Shown here one piece after another: positions 33,965 to 45,590 of a stretch of DNA of 64,000 nt. The DNA lies in the NCBI RefSeq assembly GCF_030253575.1, contig NC_080567.1:31570501-31634500 (forward strand), written 5' to 3'. Below the pieces are notes generated by a model. That model saw only the letters and a list, made by a program, of their open reading frames with translations. It made no database searches and had not been told where the DNA came from. How positions within the stretch are numbered: the first letter of the stretch is position 1; each line of letters begins with the position of its first letter. The stretch comes from Rhododendron vialii (taxonomy: Eukaryota; Streptophyta; Magnoliopsida; Ericales; Ericaceae). The translations under genes were made by a program, and so were the position numbers.

Positions 33965-34198
33965 CCTTGTTCGGTTGTGGGTTTGGAAAAAAAAATTCAA
34001 ACCCAAATCCACTCATTACCTATATTTTCAATCATTACTTTCATTTCTATCTCTCTTCACTCATTATCCTTATATCTAATCATTAATTTCATTTCTCTCT
34101 CTATTTCTCCCCACTTATTATCCATATTCCCAATTATTTTCTTATTTTCTCTTCTCACTCATTACCCAAAAATTTTCCGAACCCACAATTGAACAAGG
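33965..34198. mobile_element. MITE with 22-bp inverted ends
   Basis: The ends CCTTGTTCGGTTGTGGGTTTGG and its inverse CCGAACCCACAATTGAACAAGG bound about 234 bp containing repeated TCACTCATTA/TTTCATTTCT boxes. The TGTTCGG-type terminus suggests a PIF/Harbinger relative, but no clear target duplication is seen. Confidence 0.75.
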
Positions 34199-35734
34199 CA
34201 AAATGAGGGTATGGAGGGGAGGTGACCCCTAACTACACCTTACATGAAATGGTGTAAATATAAGATGGGCTAAATTAAGGAGTGGAACCCATGCACCCAC
34301 GTTAATTAAGCACTCCCCTTCCTAGTGGAACAAGACATTACAAGTACTCTACTAATTAAAAAGCTAATTATAGAAGCTATTATACACGACAAAAATGCTT
34401 CTAAATTTTATGAAGTTAATTGGGCCCGTGCTTTGAATATTTCCCGTCCTTTCAATTATCACCCTACAAATTAGTCTAGTTTTCCTTTAGGTTAGGACGA
34501 CCAACAGTACTGCACCTACTCTATATCAAGCTCTGCCAAATTTATATTATTGAGATTGCCAAAGCTATGGGGCCGACAAAAGACTTAGCGATACGTATGA
34601 CAATTACTCATTTATTTTTCGATTCAACATATTCCAGACTTCATCCTGATTAATCTCCCACGGACCGAAGCTATATGGAGTCACTGTATATACGAAGTAA
34701 CCTTTGATCGAGTTGTTAAATATGGAAGCTAGATAGCTAGCTATATGGATGAAGTAAACTTTTCATTGTTTTTTTTGTTTTCTTCTAGCTCGTTTCTTCA
34801 GATCGTTTGATCTGTGAGAGTTTTGTCTCTCGTCTTCTCGAGAGCTGTATAGTTTCGTCTTTTGACGAATATTTCGTCTGCAGATCGGGTTCTTTCAAAG
34901 ACGATGTTGCTTCGCAATGATATATGTGTCAACAGTGCTCTTACCATAGCATGATGTTTTTAGCGTGGCAACTCGTGTTGGCTTATCAGATCTGTAGCTT
35001 TTGAAATATGCATTGGTACGTTTATATTTGGTTGAAGTCCATCTAATCGTCTGGATTTTTGTTGTTTTTAGGATCTTTGACTAGTACTTTATTTCTTTTA
35101 AAACTGATGATTCTATGTATGAATTTACAGCAGATAGTGAGTGTCATTGTTAGCATTAAGCACAATGTCTGTCTGAATTGAGGTGAAAGACATCTATTTA
35201 CTGTCTTGTGTGTTTCTTATTTTACATTTAGATAATTTATTTGGTTTTCTCCCAAATATTTTTAATAAACTCTGTGTAATAAGTGCCGATAGATTATTAT
35301 CAATTCTGTGGAAAAGAAGGGGTATAACGTTGGGAAATCATAAGATACTGACAAGGAATGCCACCCTGTGTGGGGCGGGCCAAGACTTTACACAAGTCAA
35401 CAGAGTCGTCGTTTAGCTCCGCCTTTATGCTTGGCGTATTACGCACATATCATTAATTAAGAGGGGACGGCATCTCGCCCAATAATACTACCCCATCCCA
35501 AGTGAGTGCTATTTACGACGCCGTATTTGCCGACCCTGCTTCCGCCCTCCACACACGGATTGTCACGGACTTATTCTCCCTCTGCTTTCGCATCCGGCCA
35601 GCTTGCAAAATCCAAGCTATCTGAACGGAAATTGGACAACTATTCCAAAAAAGCAGAAATTTACACAAATACCAAGATATTTTCACCTAAAATTCATGCA
35701 ATAGCTGACATCAACAGATTGGAGTAAAATATTA
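34199..35734. other. Intergenic, no gene recognised
   Basis: TC-rich and AT-rich stretches only. Short open frames lack recognisable content. Confidence 0.5.
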
Positions 35735-35970
35735 CTCCCTCCGTCTCAATTTATTTATCTCAGTTCTAATCTAATTGAATTAAAAAATTAGTTATATTTC
35801 TAAAGTGGTAATAAATTTTATATCCAATATGGATTTTGTTTGATAGATCTCAATTTATTCTATAATTCGATATTTTCGAAATCACGTAAAATATTATAAA
35901 TTACAAGATATAATTAATTGAAAAGTGGTACGAACTCCAAAAAATAACAAGTAAATTGGGACGGAGGGAG
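35735..35970. mobile_element. Stowaway MITE (second family), 236 bp
   Basis: The ends CTCCCTCCGTCTCAATTTA and AAATTGGGACGGAGGGAG are flanked by TA on both sides. The interior differs from family S272. Confidence 0.9.
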
Positions 35971-36003
35971 TATAATTCACCTAGTAGTAACGACACATAC
36001 TTA

Positions 36004-36243
36004 GGCCTCATTCCCGAAAGGGAAATAAATACTTATTTTTTAATAAGGCAATTTCAAGTTTAAAAATTATGTGCTCACGCAAATAATTTTTCTATCAATA
36101 TGGATTTTGTTTGATAGATCTCATTAAGATCTTTTATAGGGTGCAAATAAAACTGAAAAATTATTTTTCATTTACATTTTTTTTTGAGTTCGAAAATGTG
36201 AAATAAATACTTATTTTTTAAGAAAATGTTCTGAAACAGAACC
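36004..36243. mobile_element. Tourist-like MITE (family T240), copy 3
   Basis: The ends GGCCTCATTCC and GAAACAGAACC are flanked by TTA at 36001-36003 and 36244-36246. It is 240 bp long with the family's AAATAAATACTTATTTTTTA subterminal repeats. Confidence 0.85.
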
Positions 36244-36770
36244 TTAATTAAATCGGGTTGTATGCTGTTATTGGCGTTTTAATCTGTCCTCCTATAAATT
36301 GCTTGCTTTTATGTATGAATTTATTACTGCCTCTTCGTCGTAAAAACAACAATACTACTCCAGTAGGAAACATACTCCATGATTTCCGTGTACCAATTCA
36401 ATTCACAAACTTTGAAAGTTGGTGATCTTACTCAACTCATCCATGCCTATGATTGAATCAAATTCTCAACGGGTCTGAAATTAATTCTACAATATCTGAT
36501 TGAGCATACAGAGCCTAGCATTCGGTTGCGTACGTTAGTTTTGATTTGAACGCTTAAAGAATTTTCAAAATATGTTCAACTTTAGTCTGGTTACAAGCCG
36601 AATCGATTTCAAAACGAATTTTAATTAAGCAAAACACGACTAATTTTGAGTAATTTATATGATTTTAAAAAAATACGAAAATCTAATTTGGTTATCAAAT
36701 AACTTGATCTCAAGTACACTTATAACGAGTGAACATAAACTCAAAATCAAATAACTTACTTTGTTTATTA

Positions 36771-37010
36771 GGCCCCCTTCTAGAAACCAACTTAAAAAAT
36801 AAGCAGTTTATTTTACATTTTTAAACTAAAAAATAATGTAAATTAAATTAAATTTTCAAATTTTTTTTGCATCGTATAAAAAGATCTCGATGCGATCTTT
36901 CAAATAAGATCCATATTGCATATTTTTAAATTTCAACAAGTCCATAATTTTTGAGCTTAAAATTGTCTTCTTAAAAAATAAAGATTTTTTCCCCCTTGCG
37001 AAATGGGGCC
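36771..37010. mobile_element. Tourist-like MITE (family T240), copy 4
   Basis: The ends GGCCCCCTTCTAG and GCGAAATGGGGCC are flanked by TTA at 36768-36770 and 37011-37013. Length 240 bp. Confidence 0.88.
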
Positions 37011-37061
37011 TTAGTAGCATCTTATTTTAGTAAACTAGAATAGGTACAAGTATGAAGTAAA

Positions 37062-37345
37062 ACTCCTTCCGTCCTAATTTAAATTTCCTCTATAATTTTT
37101 TGTACATTTTCAAACACCCAAAAAATATACTTCTACACATTATATTTTTTATTTTCTTACACCAAATTAAAGTAGCTCTTACAAAACTAGTATATGAGTC
37201 TGGACAGTCTCTCCACTCATTGCCAAATATTCTAATTTGGTGTAAAAAAATAAGAAAAATAATATATACAAGTATATTTTCTGGAGTTTGAAAATGCACG
37301 AAAAAACGTAAAAAAAAAGTATTTAAATTTGGACGTTGGGAGGAA
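37062..37345. mobile_element. Stowaway-like foldback MITE upstream of the EXORDIUM-like gene
   Basis: The left ACTCCTTCCGTCCTAATTTA is mirrored by TTTAAATTTGGACGTTGGGAGG on the right. The subterminal TGTACATTTTCAAACACCC and the right-hand GTTTGAAAATGCACG are also inverses. It ends about 340 bp before the start codon. Confidence 0.75.
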
Positions 37346-37596
37346 TATTTGTCCATTTTGGTTTTGACGAAAATATTAGTGGATCCAATCTTAGGAGTAG
37401 TAGAAATCACACGGACGCACATTTATGTTAGTCCAGCAGCATCTCATTATCACCAGCCGCACCCATTAATTTCGAGCCCAAAGGTCGGCATTGAAAAACC
37501 AGAATCACCACCCACGTCACTTCCAGAACCTCACAGCCTGGCAGTACACACATCTACTCCTACGCGCCCTCCAGCTGTTCCCCCCTACTCTCACCA

Positions 37597-37604
37597 TATA
37601 AATA
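37597..37604 (+). promoter_or_regulatory. TATA box of the EXORDIUM-like gene
   Basis: TATAAATA lies 90 bp upstream of the ATG and is followed by a CT-rich leader, a normal spacing for a short plant 5' UTR. Confidence 0.8.
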
Positions 37605-37686
37605 CCCCACCACTCTCTCTCCCTCTCTCTCATCACACCATTCACAGTTCTCTCTTAAAAAAGATCAAAAACTTTTGACCTTCAAA

Positions 37687-38592
37687 ATGGCCTTTACTTA
37701 CCGATTCACCACTAACCTCTCACTCCTGCTCCTCTTCTTCTTCTTCTTCTTCTTCGCCACCTCTTTCGCAGCACTCGTAAAAGAACAACCTTTGGTGCTA
37801 AAATACCACAATGGCCCTCTGCTCAAAGGCAAAATCACTGTCAACCTCATCTGGTACGGCAAATTCAGCCCCACTCAACGCTCCATAATCGTCGACTTCA
37901 TCGAATCGCTCAACTCTCCTGCTTCTCCGCCGCCGCCCTCCGCCGCTTCCTGGTGGCGTACCACCTCGAAATACAAGGGCGGCGCCTCCAACCTCGTCAT
38001 CGGAAGCCAAACCCTCGACGAGAATTACTCAATGGGAAAGTCTCTCAAAACCATGCAGATCACCGCTTTGGCTTCTAAGCCGAACCGGGTCGGATCCATC
38101 AACGTCGTCCTGACGGCGAAGGATGTCGCCGTCGACGGGTTCTGCATGAGCCGGTGCGGGACCCACGGATCGACCCGGGGGAAGACCCGGGTGGCGTATG
38201 CTTGGGTGGGGAACCCGGAGACTCAGTGCCCGGGCATGTGCGCGTGGCCGTTCCACCAGCCCTTGTACGGCCCGCAGACGCCTCCGTTAGTAGCGCCTAA
38301 CGGGGACGTTGGGATCGACGGGATGATTATAAATTTAGCTACAGTATTGGCTGGAACTGTTACCAACCCGTACAACAACGGGTATTTTCAGGGACCCGCC
38401 ACAGCGCCGCTGGAGGCGGTTTCGGCTTGCACCGGGATTTTCGGGTCGGGCGCTTACCCGGGTTACGCGGGCAACGTGCTCGTGGATAAGAGCACGGGCG
38501 CGAGTTACAATGCGAATGGGGTGGGCGGGAGGAAGTTCTTGCTGCCAGCCATGTGGGACCCAGAAACGTCTACGTGTAAAACTCTCGTGTGA
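37687..38592 (+). CDS. EXORDIUM-like (PHI-1 family) secreted protein, 301 aa, intronless
   Basis: Start chosen at the ATG in AAAATGGCC, which opens directly into a signal peptide (about residues 1-29) with an unusual run of seven Phe. The mature part matches the EXORDIUM/phosphate-induced-1 family throughout: an [15 protein letters not shown] N-terminus, [20 protein letters not shown], paired cysteines in [11 protein letters not shown] and [14 protein letters not shown], and C-terminal SACTG and STCKTL. Family members are apoplastic proteins of about 300-320 residues, without introns, linked to brassinosteroid-responsive growth and carbon status; no enzymatic activity is established. The coding region is far more GC-rich than its surroundings. 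Which paralogue (EXO or an EXL) is not decided. It is intact. Confidence 0.95.
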   Translation: MAFTYRFTTNLSLLLLFFFFFFFATSFAALVKEQPLVLKYHNGPLLKGKITVNLIWYGKFSPTQRSIIVDFIESLNSPASPPPPSAASWWRTTSKYKGGASNLVIGSQTLDENYSMGKSLKTMQITALASKPNRVGSINVVLTAKDVAVDGFCMSRCGTHGSTRGKTRVAYAWVGNPETQCPGMCAWPFHQPLYGPQTPPLVAPNGDVGIDGMIINLATVLAGTVTNPYNNGYFQGPATAPLEAVSACTGIFGSGAYPGYAGNVLVDKSTGASYNANGVGGRKFLLPAMWDPETSTCKTLV

Positions 38593-39389
38593 TGTTTTTG
38601 GCGGAAAAATGATTGGGTGTGGGCATGTGTATGGTTGCGGATATACTCGCACGTTGGATATAAGTATGGAGGCTTGGGGCAACATCCGGGTTGTCGTTTT
38701 AGCGTGACGTGTAAATTGTGCTTGTTTGGAAAATTACTACTGTACTACGTCGAGGAAGTTGTGAAAATTTAAAACAATAAGTCCACGTACATTCTTATTG
38801 ACCACCTCCGATCATTCATCTCTTACATATATGTATGAGATTGACTTTACAATTAATGTATGAAACCGATACATATGTAAGAAAAGAGTGGTTCGGAAGG
38901 AGTTGGTAAGAATGTACATAACATTGTGGAATTTAAAAAATAAAATTACATTTGAGGGGTAATGAATTTTGAATATACTGGGACAAAGGAAAAGCTAATC
39001 CATAAAGATAGTGGTGGCACTGCTCTACTTATATTCTTTTATGTTGCTTAGATGTTAAGCACAAGTTAAAAAAAGTAAGATTAGCGAGGGCCATATTTGT
39101 GACTTTATTGATTTTGATGAATAGGAAAGGAGTATATTAAAAATGTTGCTTCCAAATAAAAAATAAAATAAAATAAAAATGTTGCTTGAGGCGGGGAATC
39201 CATAATGGAGGCATTTGGTGGGTATATTCCATATTCCATTGGTGTTGCGGCGGTCTAATAATGTTCTACTCCGTATCATTGAAATGGGTCCCTTGTGGAA
39301 TTCGCTTCTGGATTTTCTATGTGCTCACTGGACATGAATATATATACACAGACACACATGAAGTTATATATAAGAGTAAAGTACATAAT
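38593..39389. other. 3' region of the EXORDIUM-like gene, then spacer
   Basis: The probable 3' UTR extends past the TGA at 38590-38592. A decayed inverted pair around TCTTACATATATGTATGAGA (about 38820) and ATACATATGTAAGA (about 38870) is the only structure seen. Confidence 0.5.
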
Positions 39390-40309
39390 TTGCTTGTAGG
39401 TGCAGTAGTGTGAGCGCGAGCATTAAAGTTTTTTTTGAAACACATATTAAACTATTAAAATTGACGTGATTAAGAATTGAGAACGAAAGCACGTGACATT
39501 TTGAAGAACTGTGACGAGTGTCGTTATAGCTATTTCATTTATATTTTTCCCAAGTTAAAGTAATTCCAGAAGGGGAAAAGTTTCACACCCTATTTATTTG
39601 AAGAAGAATGGAAGAAGCAATGAAGCATGTTCCCATTTTTGGCAGATAAGATCAACCGTAGAATGGAAAAGGCAAGTTTGTTCGTTTGGGGATTCAAAAT
39701 CCTTACGCATGGTTCTCAATAAATTTTTTTTTTCTCTCTAATCATTCCACTTTAAAACCTCCTTTAAAATCCAAACCGAATAGGGTCGGTACCAATTGTA
39801 AGGAGCAAATATGACCCCTTCGTCCTTTTATTTCCAAAAGAGTTCCAACTGTTTGTTGATGGAGCATTGGGCTGGAGCGGATTTGATTTTATAAGGGGCC
39901 ATAAAACAGGAGACATACAGAAAGGTCTTTTGTTGCTTTGGGCTTTTGTTTAGTGGCTTTGTTTTGCAGGCCTTTTGTTTCAGTTTGGGTACTTTCTTGC
40001 ATTCCAATCTGCTTCTTGCACTTAAATCCATCTTCCCATCTAGTGATGTCCTTGTATTTTCAACCAAGGAAAAGAAAAGGCACAGTGGACAAATTATTTG
40101 AAGAAAGGAATATTGTGCTACGATGTTTTCAAAGCCGAGTTTTGATATTTGTCTAAGCTAGATTTTTTTATTTCATTTTTTAAAAAAAGTGTTGCTTTCT
40201 TGTGGGTATTTTCCTGAAAGTTTCGATTAAATGTTTGTGATACAAATAGAAACAAAATTGTGTATCGATCGTTCCCACAAAAACCCATAACTTATACAGA
40301 AACTTTATG

Positions 40310-41908
40310 TTAACTTTGCGAGTTCTCTCCATATTTTCCCATCTTAAAATTGGTTGACCCATCAACTGTGGGCAAAGTAACATCAAAATCATCACTCAAA
40401 AACCCTTCCTTTTCACTATTGGGACTATCCATAACTCCTTTGAGAAACAGATTAGGAAGAAGACTAGTTGTTACTTCAATAATTTGAGAACCATAATTCA
40501 AAAAATTTGAAATTGAACTAATTTGGTTATACCATGGTGTAGCCACTGTCATATGTTCTTTCCATTGGGTAGTATCGCTATTAGAAGTAAGAGACTTATT
40601 AATGTTGAGATGACCCATGGACCACCCACATACACTACAATTAGTTGGCACTCCTTCGTCACAAAATTGATTTCCGGCAACAAATATATTTCCTTGTAGT
40701 GTTGTAGTCAACTCCATTATGGGTGATTCTTCAAGCCCAAGTACACAAACCTCCGATGCAATATTCTTTTGTTCCTTCGCAACCGCATCCGAAACAATTT
40801 CAGTATCCTCTTGCACACAAGCATCGATGTCAATTTCGTCTTGATCTTCAACTTCAATTTTGACATCTCCCACGGCTTCTATAATAATTTATTTTACATG
40901 ATACTGTTTTGGCCAATATTTTTCCTTCAACAATTGCTCATAATTCCATGATAAAAATCTCTCCGTCATACATTTTTTAATTCTATACCATGCATGAATT
41001 CAATGCTTTCCCAATCAATCTCTTAGAAATTGCATATCTAGCCACCATCGTAGCACTGGACTCGTAAGCTTCATTAACAAATACCTCCACATTTGTTATG
41101 TCGGAATTTTTGCATACTCGAAGGAATCTTCGATATCTAGAATCCAATCCAAATGATCTTCAAAAAATTCAAGACCAATAAATTTTGGCAAATTATCATA
41201 ATACCTGAAATTTGGTTGTCGCTTTATTGACTGATAATCATCATGGTTTTTGAATAGCTCTCCTTTAAATTTATTCCTACTGCCGTCGTGATAATAAGAA
41301 TATCCTCTGGAGACGTTTTGGTTAATAGGTTAGTTGTTGGCAAATCTCTCAACGCGATTCCTATCAACTTTGCATTTAACAGATTGATCATGAGCAAATC
41401 CCTTGGTGCGAGTCCTATTAAATCCTTCACCACGACCAACGTCAATGGTGTGTCTTCAATTTGGTTTGGTGCCATCGAACCAAGAAAAGCGTAGCTCTGA
41501 TACCACTTGACGCAGCGGAATTCACAAGAGATTAGTTAACATACTAGTTCAAACGTGATAAATAACTCGTCGCAACGAGCAAACCTTGCGCATAAGGAAA
41601 AAAGAGAGAAACTCTGCGATATTGATAAAAGCTTTTCATAATTGAATAAGTTACAGTCCTTTCTATAAGACCCTAACCCTTAAATCATGCTAAAACAAGC
41701 GGAATTAAAGAAAAGATATTTCTTATTTAATTAAATAAAATCCTAATTCTTGTAGACCAAAAATCCTAATAAAGGTAAAAATTAAAATCAAACCGAATAC
41801 AGAAAGTTAATAATTCTAACTTAAACGAAAATATTCCTAGTAAAAATCTTATTCTAAAGCAATATAGAAATAAAAAATATAGAAACACCCAAATCTTGTA
41901 CTACATCA
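40310..41908 (-). mobile_element. Truncated Ty3/gypsy retrotransposon: LTR, primer site and broken gag
   Basis: On the minus strand an LTR (41908-41508, starting TGATGTAG and ending GCGTCA) is followed two bases later by TGGTATCAGAGC (41505-41494), complementary to initiator tRNA-Met. Downstream are frameshifted gag-like stretches: KFIGLEFFEDHLDWILDIED at about 41190-41130 and RWWLDMQFLRD at about 41060. Next comes an open frame of 187 codons (40873-40310) with an acidic start and no recognised domain. Pol and the second LTR are missing, so the element is broken at about 40.3 kb. Confidence 0.8.
41494..41505 (-). promoter_or_regulatory. tRNA-Met primer-binding site
   Basis: TGGTATCAGAGC on the minus strand, two bases inside the LTR end, is the standard plant retrotransposon primer-binding site. 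It fixes the element's orientation and the LTR boundary. Confidence 0.9.
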
Positions 41909-42441
41909 GGCTTCACATTTTCCACAATCTTGATTATCACCCAAAAAAGGACCCTATACATTACCACCATACCAAACAATATCCCCAGATCAACCCACTT
42001 GGAATATACCCCCTTTCCACCTCAAATTCATTTTTTAAAATATATTCACCGGAGATCATGCCCATTCTCCCTGTTTGGTTACTCGGAAAAGTTAGTCCTT
42101 GAAATTCATTCTCGTACATCCCTTGATACGCGTACTGCTGGAAGGTAATATTAGTACATAGGGTATTTCCAGAACGGCTTGGGGAGATTGTTTGGTAACC
42201 GGAAAAATCCTGCTCCTAATGCCATTACCGCTTGGATTCCTGCACCTGTGATTATGCCCATGAGGAAATTGGGCACGATGCTTGCGACGATCATCATTAG
42301 GCTTTTTATGAGCATCATGGAGACGAATAGCGCTGAATCAAAGTACAGGAAGTGTTCGAATAGAAATAAGAAACACAGGTACACAAGAGAATCACCTAGA
42401 AGTAGCAGAGTGGCCTTCCCAGGTACAGACACCTGGACCAC
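41909..42441 (-). pseudogene. ABCG last-exon fragment of a diverged paralogue (F1)
   Basis: Translation of the minus strand gives ABCG transmembrane-domain sequence ([35 protein letters not shown]) that is related to, but distinct from, the main gene's last exon; Pro-Lys-Pro-Phe-Trp is closer to ABCG11-type proteins. The frame breaks near 42150. The rest (to 41909) resembles the ABCG C-terminus until the gypsy LTR cuts it. No nucleotide-binding domain is attached, so it is a dead fragment. Confidence 0.75.
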
Positions 42442-42688
42442 TATTATCTCTCCTTGCCAAAGAATGAGTCATCCCATTCCTACTCCTACTCCTACTCCTA
42501 CTCGCAAACATAAACTCACACTGATTAAAATCCAAACACCCATAGCAGCAAGGCCAACAAACGTATCGATATGATTAGTCATTGGATCGCCAAAACCATC
42601 GTCTTCCTTCGTCAGGGAAAGACTCGGAGATTAATGATTATGGACAAAAGATTTAACTCATGTGATTTACCAGGGGAAAAAAAAAAGA

Positions 42689-43701
42689 TCAACTCATGTG
42701 AACTGCAGTAGCAGTTGGATTCTCCATCACTTGAGTCATCTGTTGAGGCTTCACAGAAACGAATTTGCTAATGACAGGCTTCACTTTTTCAACAATCTTG
42801 ATTATAACCAAAAAAAGGACCCGGTAAACCACCACCATTCCCAACAATATCCCAAGATCAACCCACTTGGAATACCCCATTTCCACTTGAAATTCATCTC
42901 TCAAAATTTCTTCACCGCTGATCATCACATCCAATCCCCCTGTTTGATCACTAGAAAAATACAATCCTTCAAAATCGTTCTTGTACAGTCCCTGATACGC
43001 GTACTTGTGGAACGCGATGTAGTACACGGGGTATTTCCACAACATCTTGGGGAGATCATTTGGCAACCGAAAGATCCCGGATCCTAACATCATTAACCCT
43101 TGAATTCCTCCACCTGCGATTATGCCCATGAGGAAGTTTGGCACGATGCTCGCAACGGTCATCATTAGGCTCTCGACCAGCATATTGCAGGTGAATAACA
43201 CCAAATCGAAGTACACAAAGTGTTCAAATCCTCTTTGGAGTCCGGTTTGGTAATAGGATAGTGCTCCGGAAATTAGTGAGATCAGGAGCAAATATGGCAC
43301 AGAAGAGAGTGTGTTGCCTATGACAAATGCAGTGGTGCCATAGTGACCATTTAGTCTTTCCACTTCAAAAACCTGGATAGATTTGGGGAAAGTTTATTAG
43401 TAACAAGAAAAAGATACAGAATTCGCGCACATGACACTCCCAAGGCATAGGGGCTACTGGCCACAGAACTATGGGCTTACACCGTTTGAGTTTTCTTTTA
43501 ATTTTTACTATAGCCGTGGCAAAACTTAGTTGAAAATAAGGTCATGACATGCATGAAATTCAACTAATTTGGAACCATACATTACTTAGAGAGGGGATTG
43601 CGATCTTTTCCTACCTTCATATCTTCCACGAACGAGGGGAAGCCACCAATTGCCATGAAAGTCAGGAATGAAGCCATAAACATGAGGAGTGCACCCCTGG
43701 C
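42689..43701 (-). pseudogene. ABCG copy A: last two exons only
   Basis: Exon 7-like 43701-43615 and exon 8-like 43372-42689 match the complete gene at 50.1-53.6 kb, keep both splice sites and reach the same stop. Upstream of exon 7 the gene stops abruptly at the tandem-repeat junction (about 43694-43703). Exons 1-6, including the whole ATP-binding domain, are absent. The remaining 256 codons are open, so decay has been light, implying recent truncation. It cannot encode a functional transporter by itself. Confidence 0.85.
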
Positions 43702-43713
43702 CTGAACACCTAA

Positions 43714-43932
43714 GCCTCTGTTCGGTTAAATAAGTCACTTAGCTCATTTTTTTTTGTCCTTATTCAAATTATTTTCGCATTTGTTAGTTTTTGATCAATT
43801 TTTTGGGGATCATTGCTTCTTCATGACAAGATGAATCTAAAAAGTAAAAAATTTCGATCGAAATCTAATTTTTTTTAATAAAGACGAAAAAATTGACTTA
43901 GAGCCAAGTGGCTTATTTAACCGAACAACCCC
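43714..43932. mobile_element. Tourist-like MITE at the U1 left edge
   Basis: The ends GCCTCTGTTCGGTTAAATAAG-like and CTTATTTAACCGAACAACCCC are inverted and flanked by TAA (43711-43713 and 43933-43935). It is related to the MITE at 15096-15457. Length 219 bp. Confidence 0.87.
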
Positions 43933-44746
43933 TAAGTTATAAGCCAACAGTTTGAGGATTTCCAGGACTTATAGATCTCCAATTTATGTCTACCACGTTT
44001 TTGTGCAGTGAGCCACAGAAGTCCAATTATGTTTTGCCCTGTTCTGATTGTACTAAGTTTGGTGCGAAGTATAAATTATCGACAGGAGAATTAATGTAAT
44101 TTGTATAGTTAGCATTTAGTGCTCCGCTTACTTTCATCACCTCGAGGCAAACACAAAGAGCGCATTTTATTTTATTTTTTTAAATCGAACCCACAGATTA
44201 GGCCTAGATTTTCCATTAATGGGTTGTTAACTTTTTAAAATTGAACTAAAAGAGAGTTTGTTCTTGATCTCCAACTTTCTGATCAATTTAAATGTAATAT
44301 AGTTATTGTTAGCATAATATTATGAAAGATTATTTTTTAACAGTCAAGGTTAATAATGGCATGCTAAGGCTATGTCTTAAGTAATACAATAAATGAATGC
44401 AGTACTTGACAATCGACTTTTTTTTAACAGTCATAAGAATGCACATAACTGGGGAAATATATACATCATTTTCTTTTCGTTGTATTGGGCTTCTGTTTAG
44501 CTACTTATTTTGTAGGCTTAACCCTTGAAATTTTTTTGGTGCATGATGGGATATGCAGATTAGCAGATAGGATAATGTACGTGTTACCTTGCTCCATTTA
44601 TATTGTCGGGGTAAGAACATTGAAAAATATGCATGTTTAGCTTCATCAAGTAGCTATAGAGACTAGAACCCTAACCGTGTTTGAGGAACTCAAATATTTA
44701 CCTATTAGTACAATCACTGCGTGGTGTTGCTTCAACCTACATGTTG

Positions 44747-45168
44747 GGACTGGGGGAAGCTGCTGTGCAGCACGAAGCTGCACAGCGTGCTGCGCACCCG
44801 CCGGCGAGCCTTGCCGGCATCGGTCCGGCGATCGGAAACGTTCACCGCGTAGAGCTCATCGAGTTCTATGTGTACGCCAAAAATCAGATTGATCAAATAT
44901 TGTTAAGTGCCTCATCGGAATATATATAACTTGAAAAAAATAAATCCTAATGGATACAAAACACTGGATCAAAACCATTGAATCCATTTTTTTCAAGTTA
45001 TATGTGTTCGGATGAAACACTTATCGATATTTGATCGAGCTAATTTTTGGCGTACACGCAGAACTCGATGAGCTCTACGTGGTGAACGTCTCCGATCGCT
45101 GGACCGATGCCGGCAAGGCTCCCCGGAGGGTGCGCAGCACGAAGCTGCACAACAGCTTCCCCCAGTCC
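44747..45168. mobile_element. GC-armed MULE MITE, U1 copy, 422 bp
   Basis: GGACTGGGGGAAGCTG at the left is inverted at the right end. Flanks TACATGTTG (44738-44746) and TACACGTTG (45169-45177) form a 9-bp duplication with one mismatch. GC-rich arms of about 140 bp enclose an AT-rich, itself palindromic centre (TATATATAACTTGAAAAAAA near 44921). Confidence 0.9.
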
Positions 45169-45590
45169 TACACGTTGTACTTGAATTCCGTATTACTGAC
45201 CTCTAAGATAATCTAGAATTAGAAGGTCTACACCCTTCAAATATAGGAGCCCTCGCCCTACCTGAATTCTGCCTCTCCTTAGGTGAATCCTGGTTCTATC
45301 ACTGGCTCCACCTACAAACTTGAGACGAGCAATGCTACATCCATCTTAAAAATTCTCTCGCAAGTGATTATAGGACCCAAGATATTAGTTATAGGGTCTG
45401 TTTACACTCATTTTTGGCACCTAATCCTAGACAAGTGTTGGAAGGCCATTTAATTGAAATTTGATTAAATTGGGCCGAAAAATAGAGATGTATTGGACTA
45501 AAATTAATGGGCCATGATAGTGTTGATTGGGCCCGGTTAGTTTTAATTTGTTTCAGTTGAAATTCTGAAGTTATGAGCTATGAGTTTTCT

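Larger units (their letters stand above)
39390..43701 (-). repeat. Truncated left unit (U0) of the ABCG tandem array
   Basis: 39390-40108 matches 46740-47467 and 56830-57555 nearly base for base, for example TGACGAGTGTCGTTATAGC. 41909-43701 matches the ABCG downstream fragment and the last two ABCG exons of the other units. Between them a gypsy fragment (40310-41908) replaces about 2.2 kb present in the other units. A 155-bp segment (about 40108-40262) is absent from the other two copies. Confidence 0.8.

Noticed and set aside
37798..38685. Minus-strand frames opposite the EXORDIUM-like gene
   Set aside because: GC-rich coding DNA leaves long antisense frames; the plus frame matches the family end to end.
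40310..40873. Stand-alone host gene of 187 codons
   Set aside because: It follows a primer-binding site and a broken gag on the same strand, so it is more simply part of the gypsy element.
44677..45216. Cys/Ala-rich frames at 44.7 kb and their copies at 54.7 kb
   Set aside because: They lie within the arms of the MULE MITE and change between the two copies.
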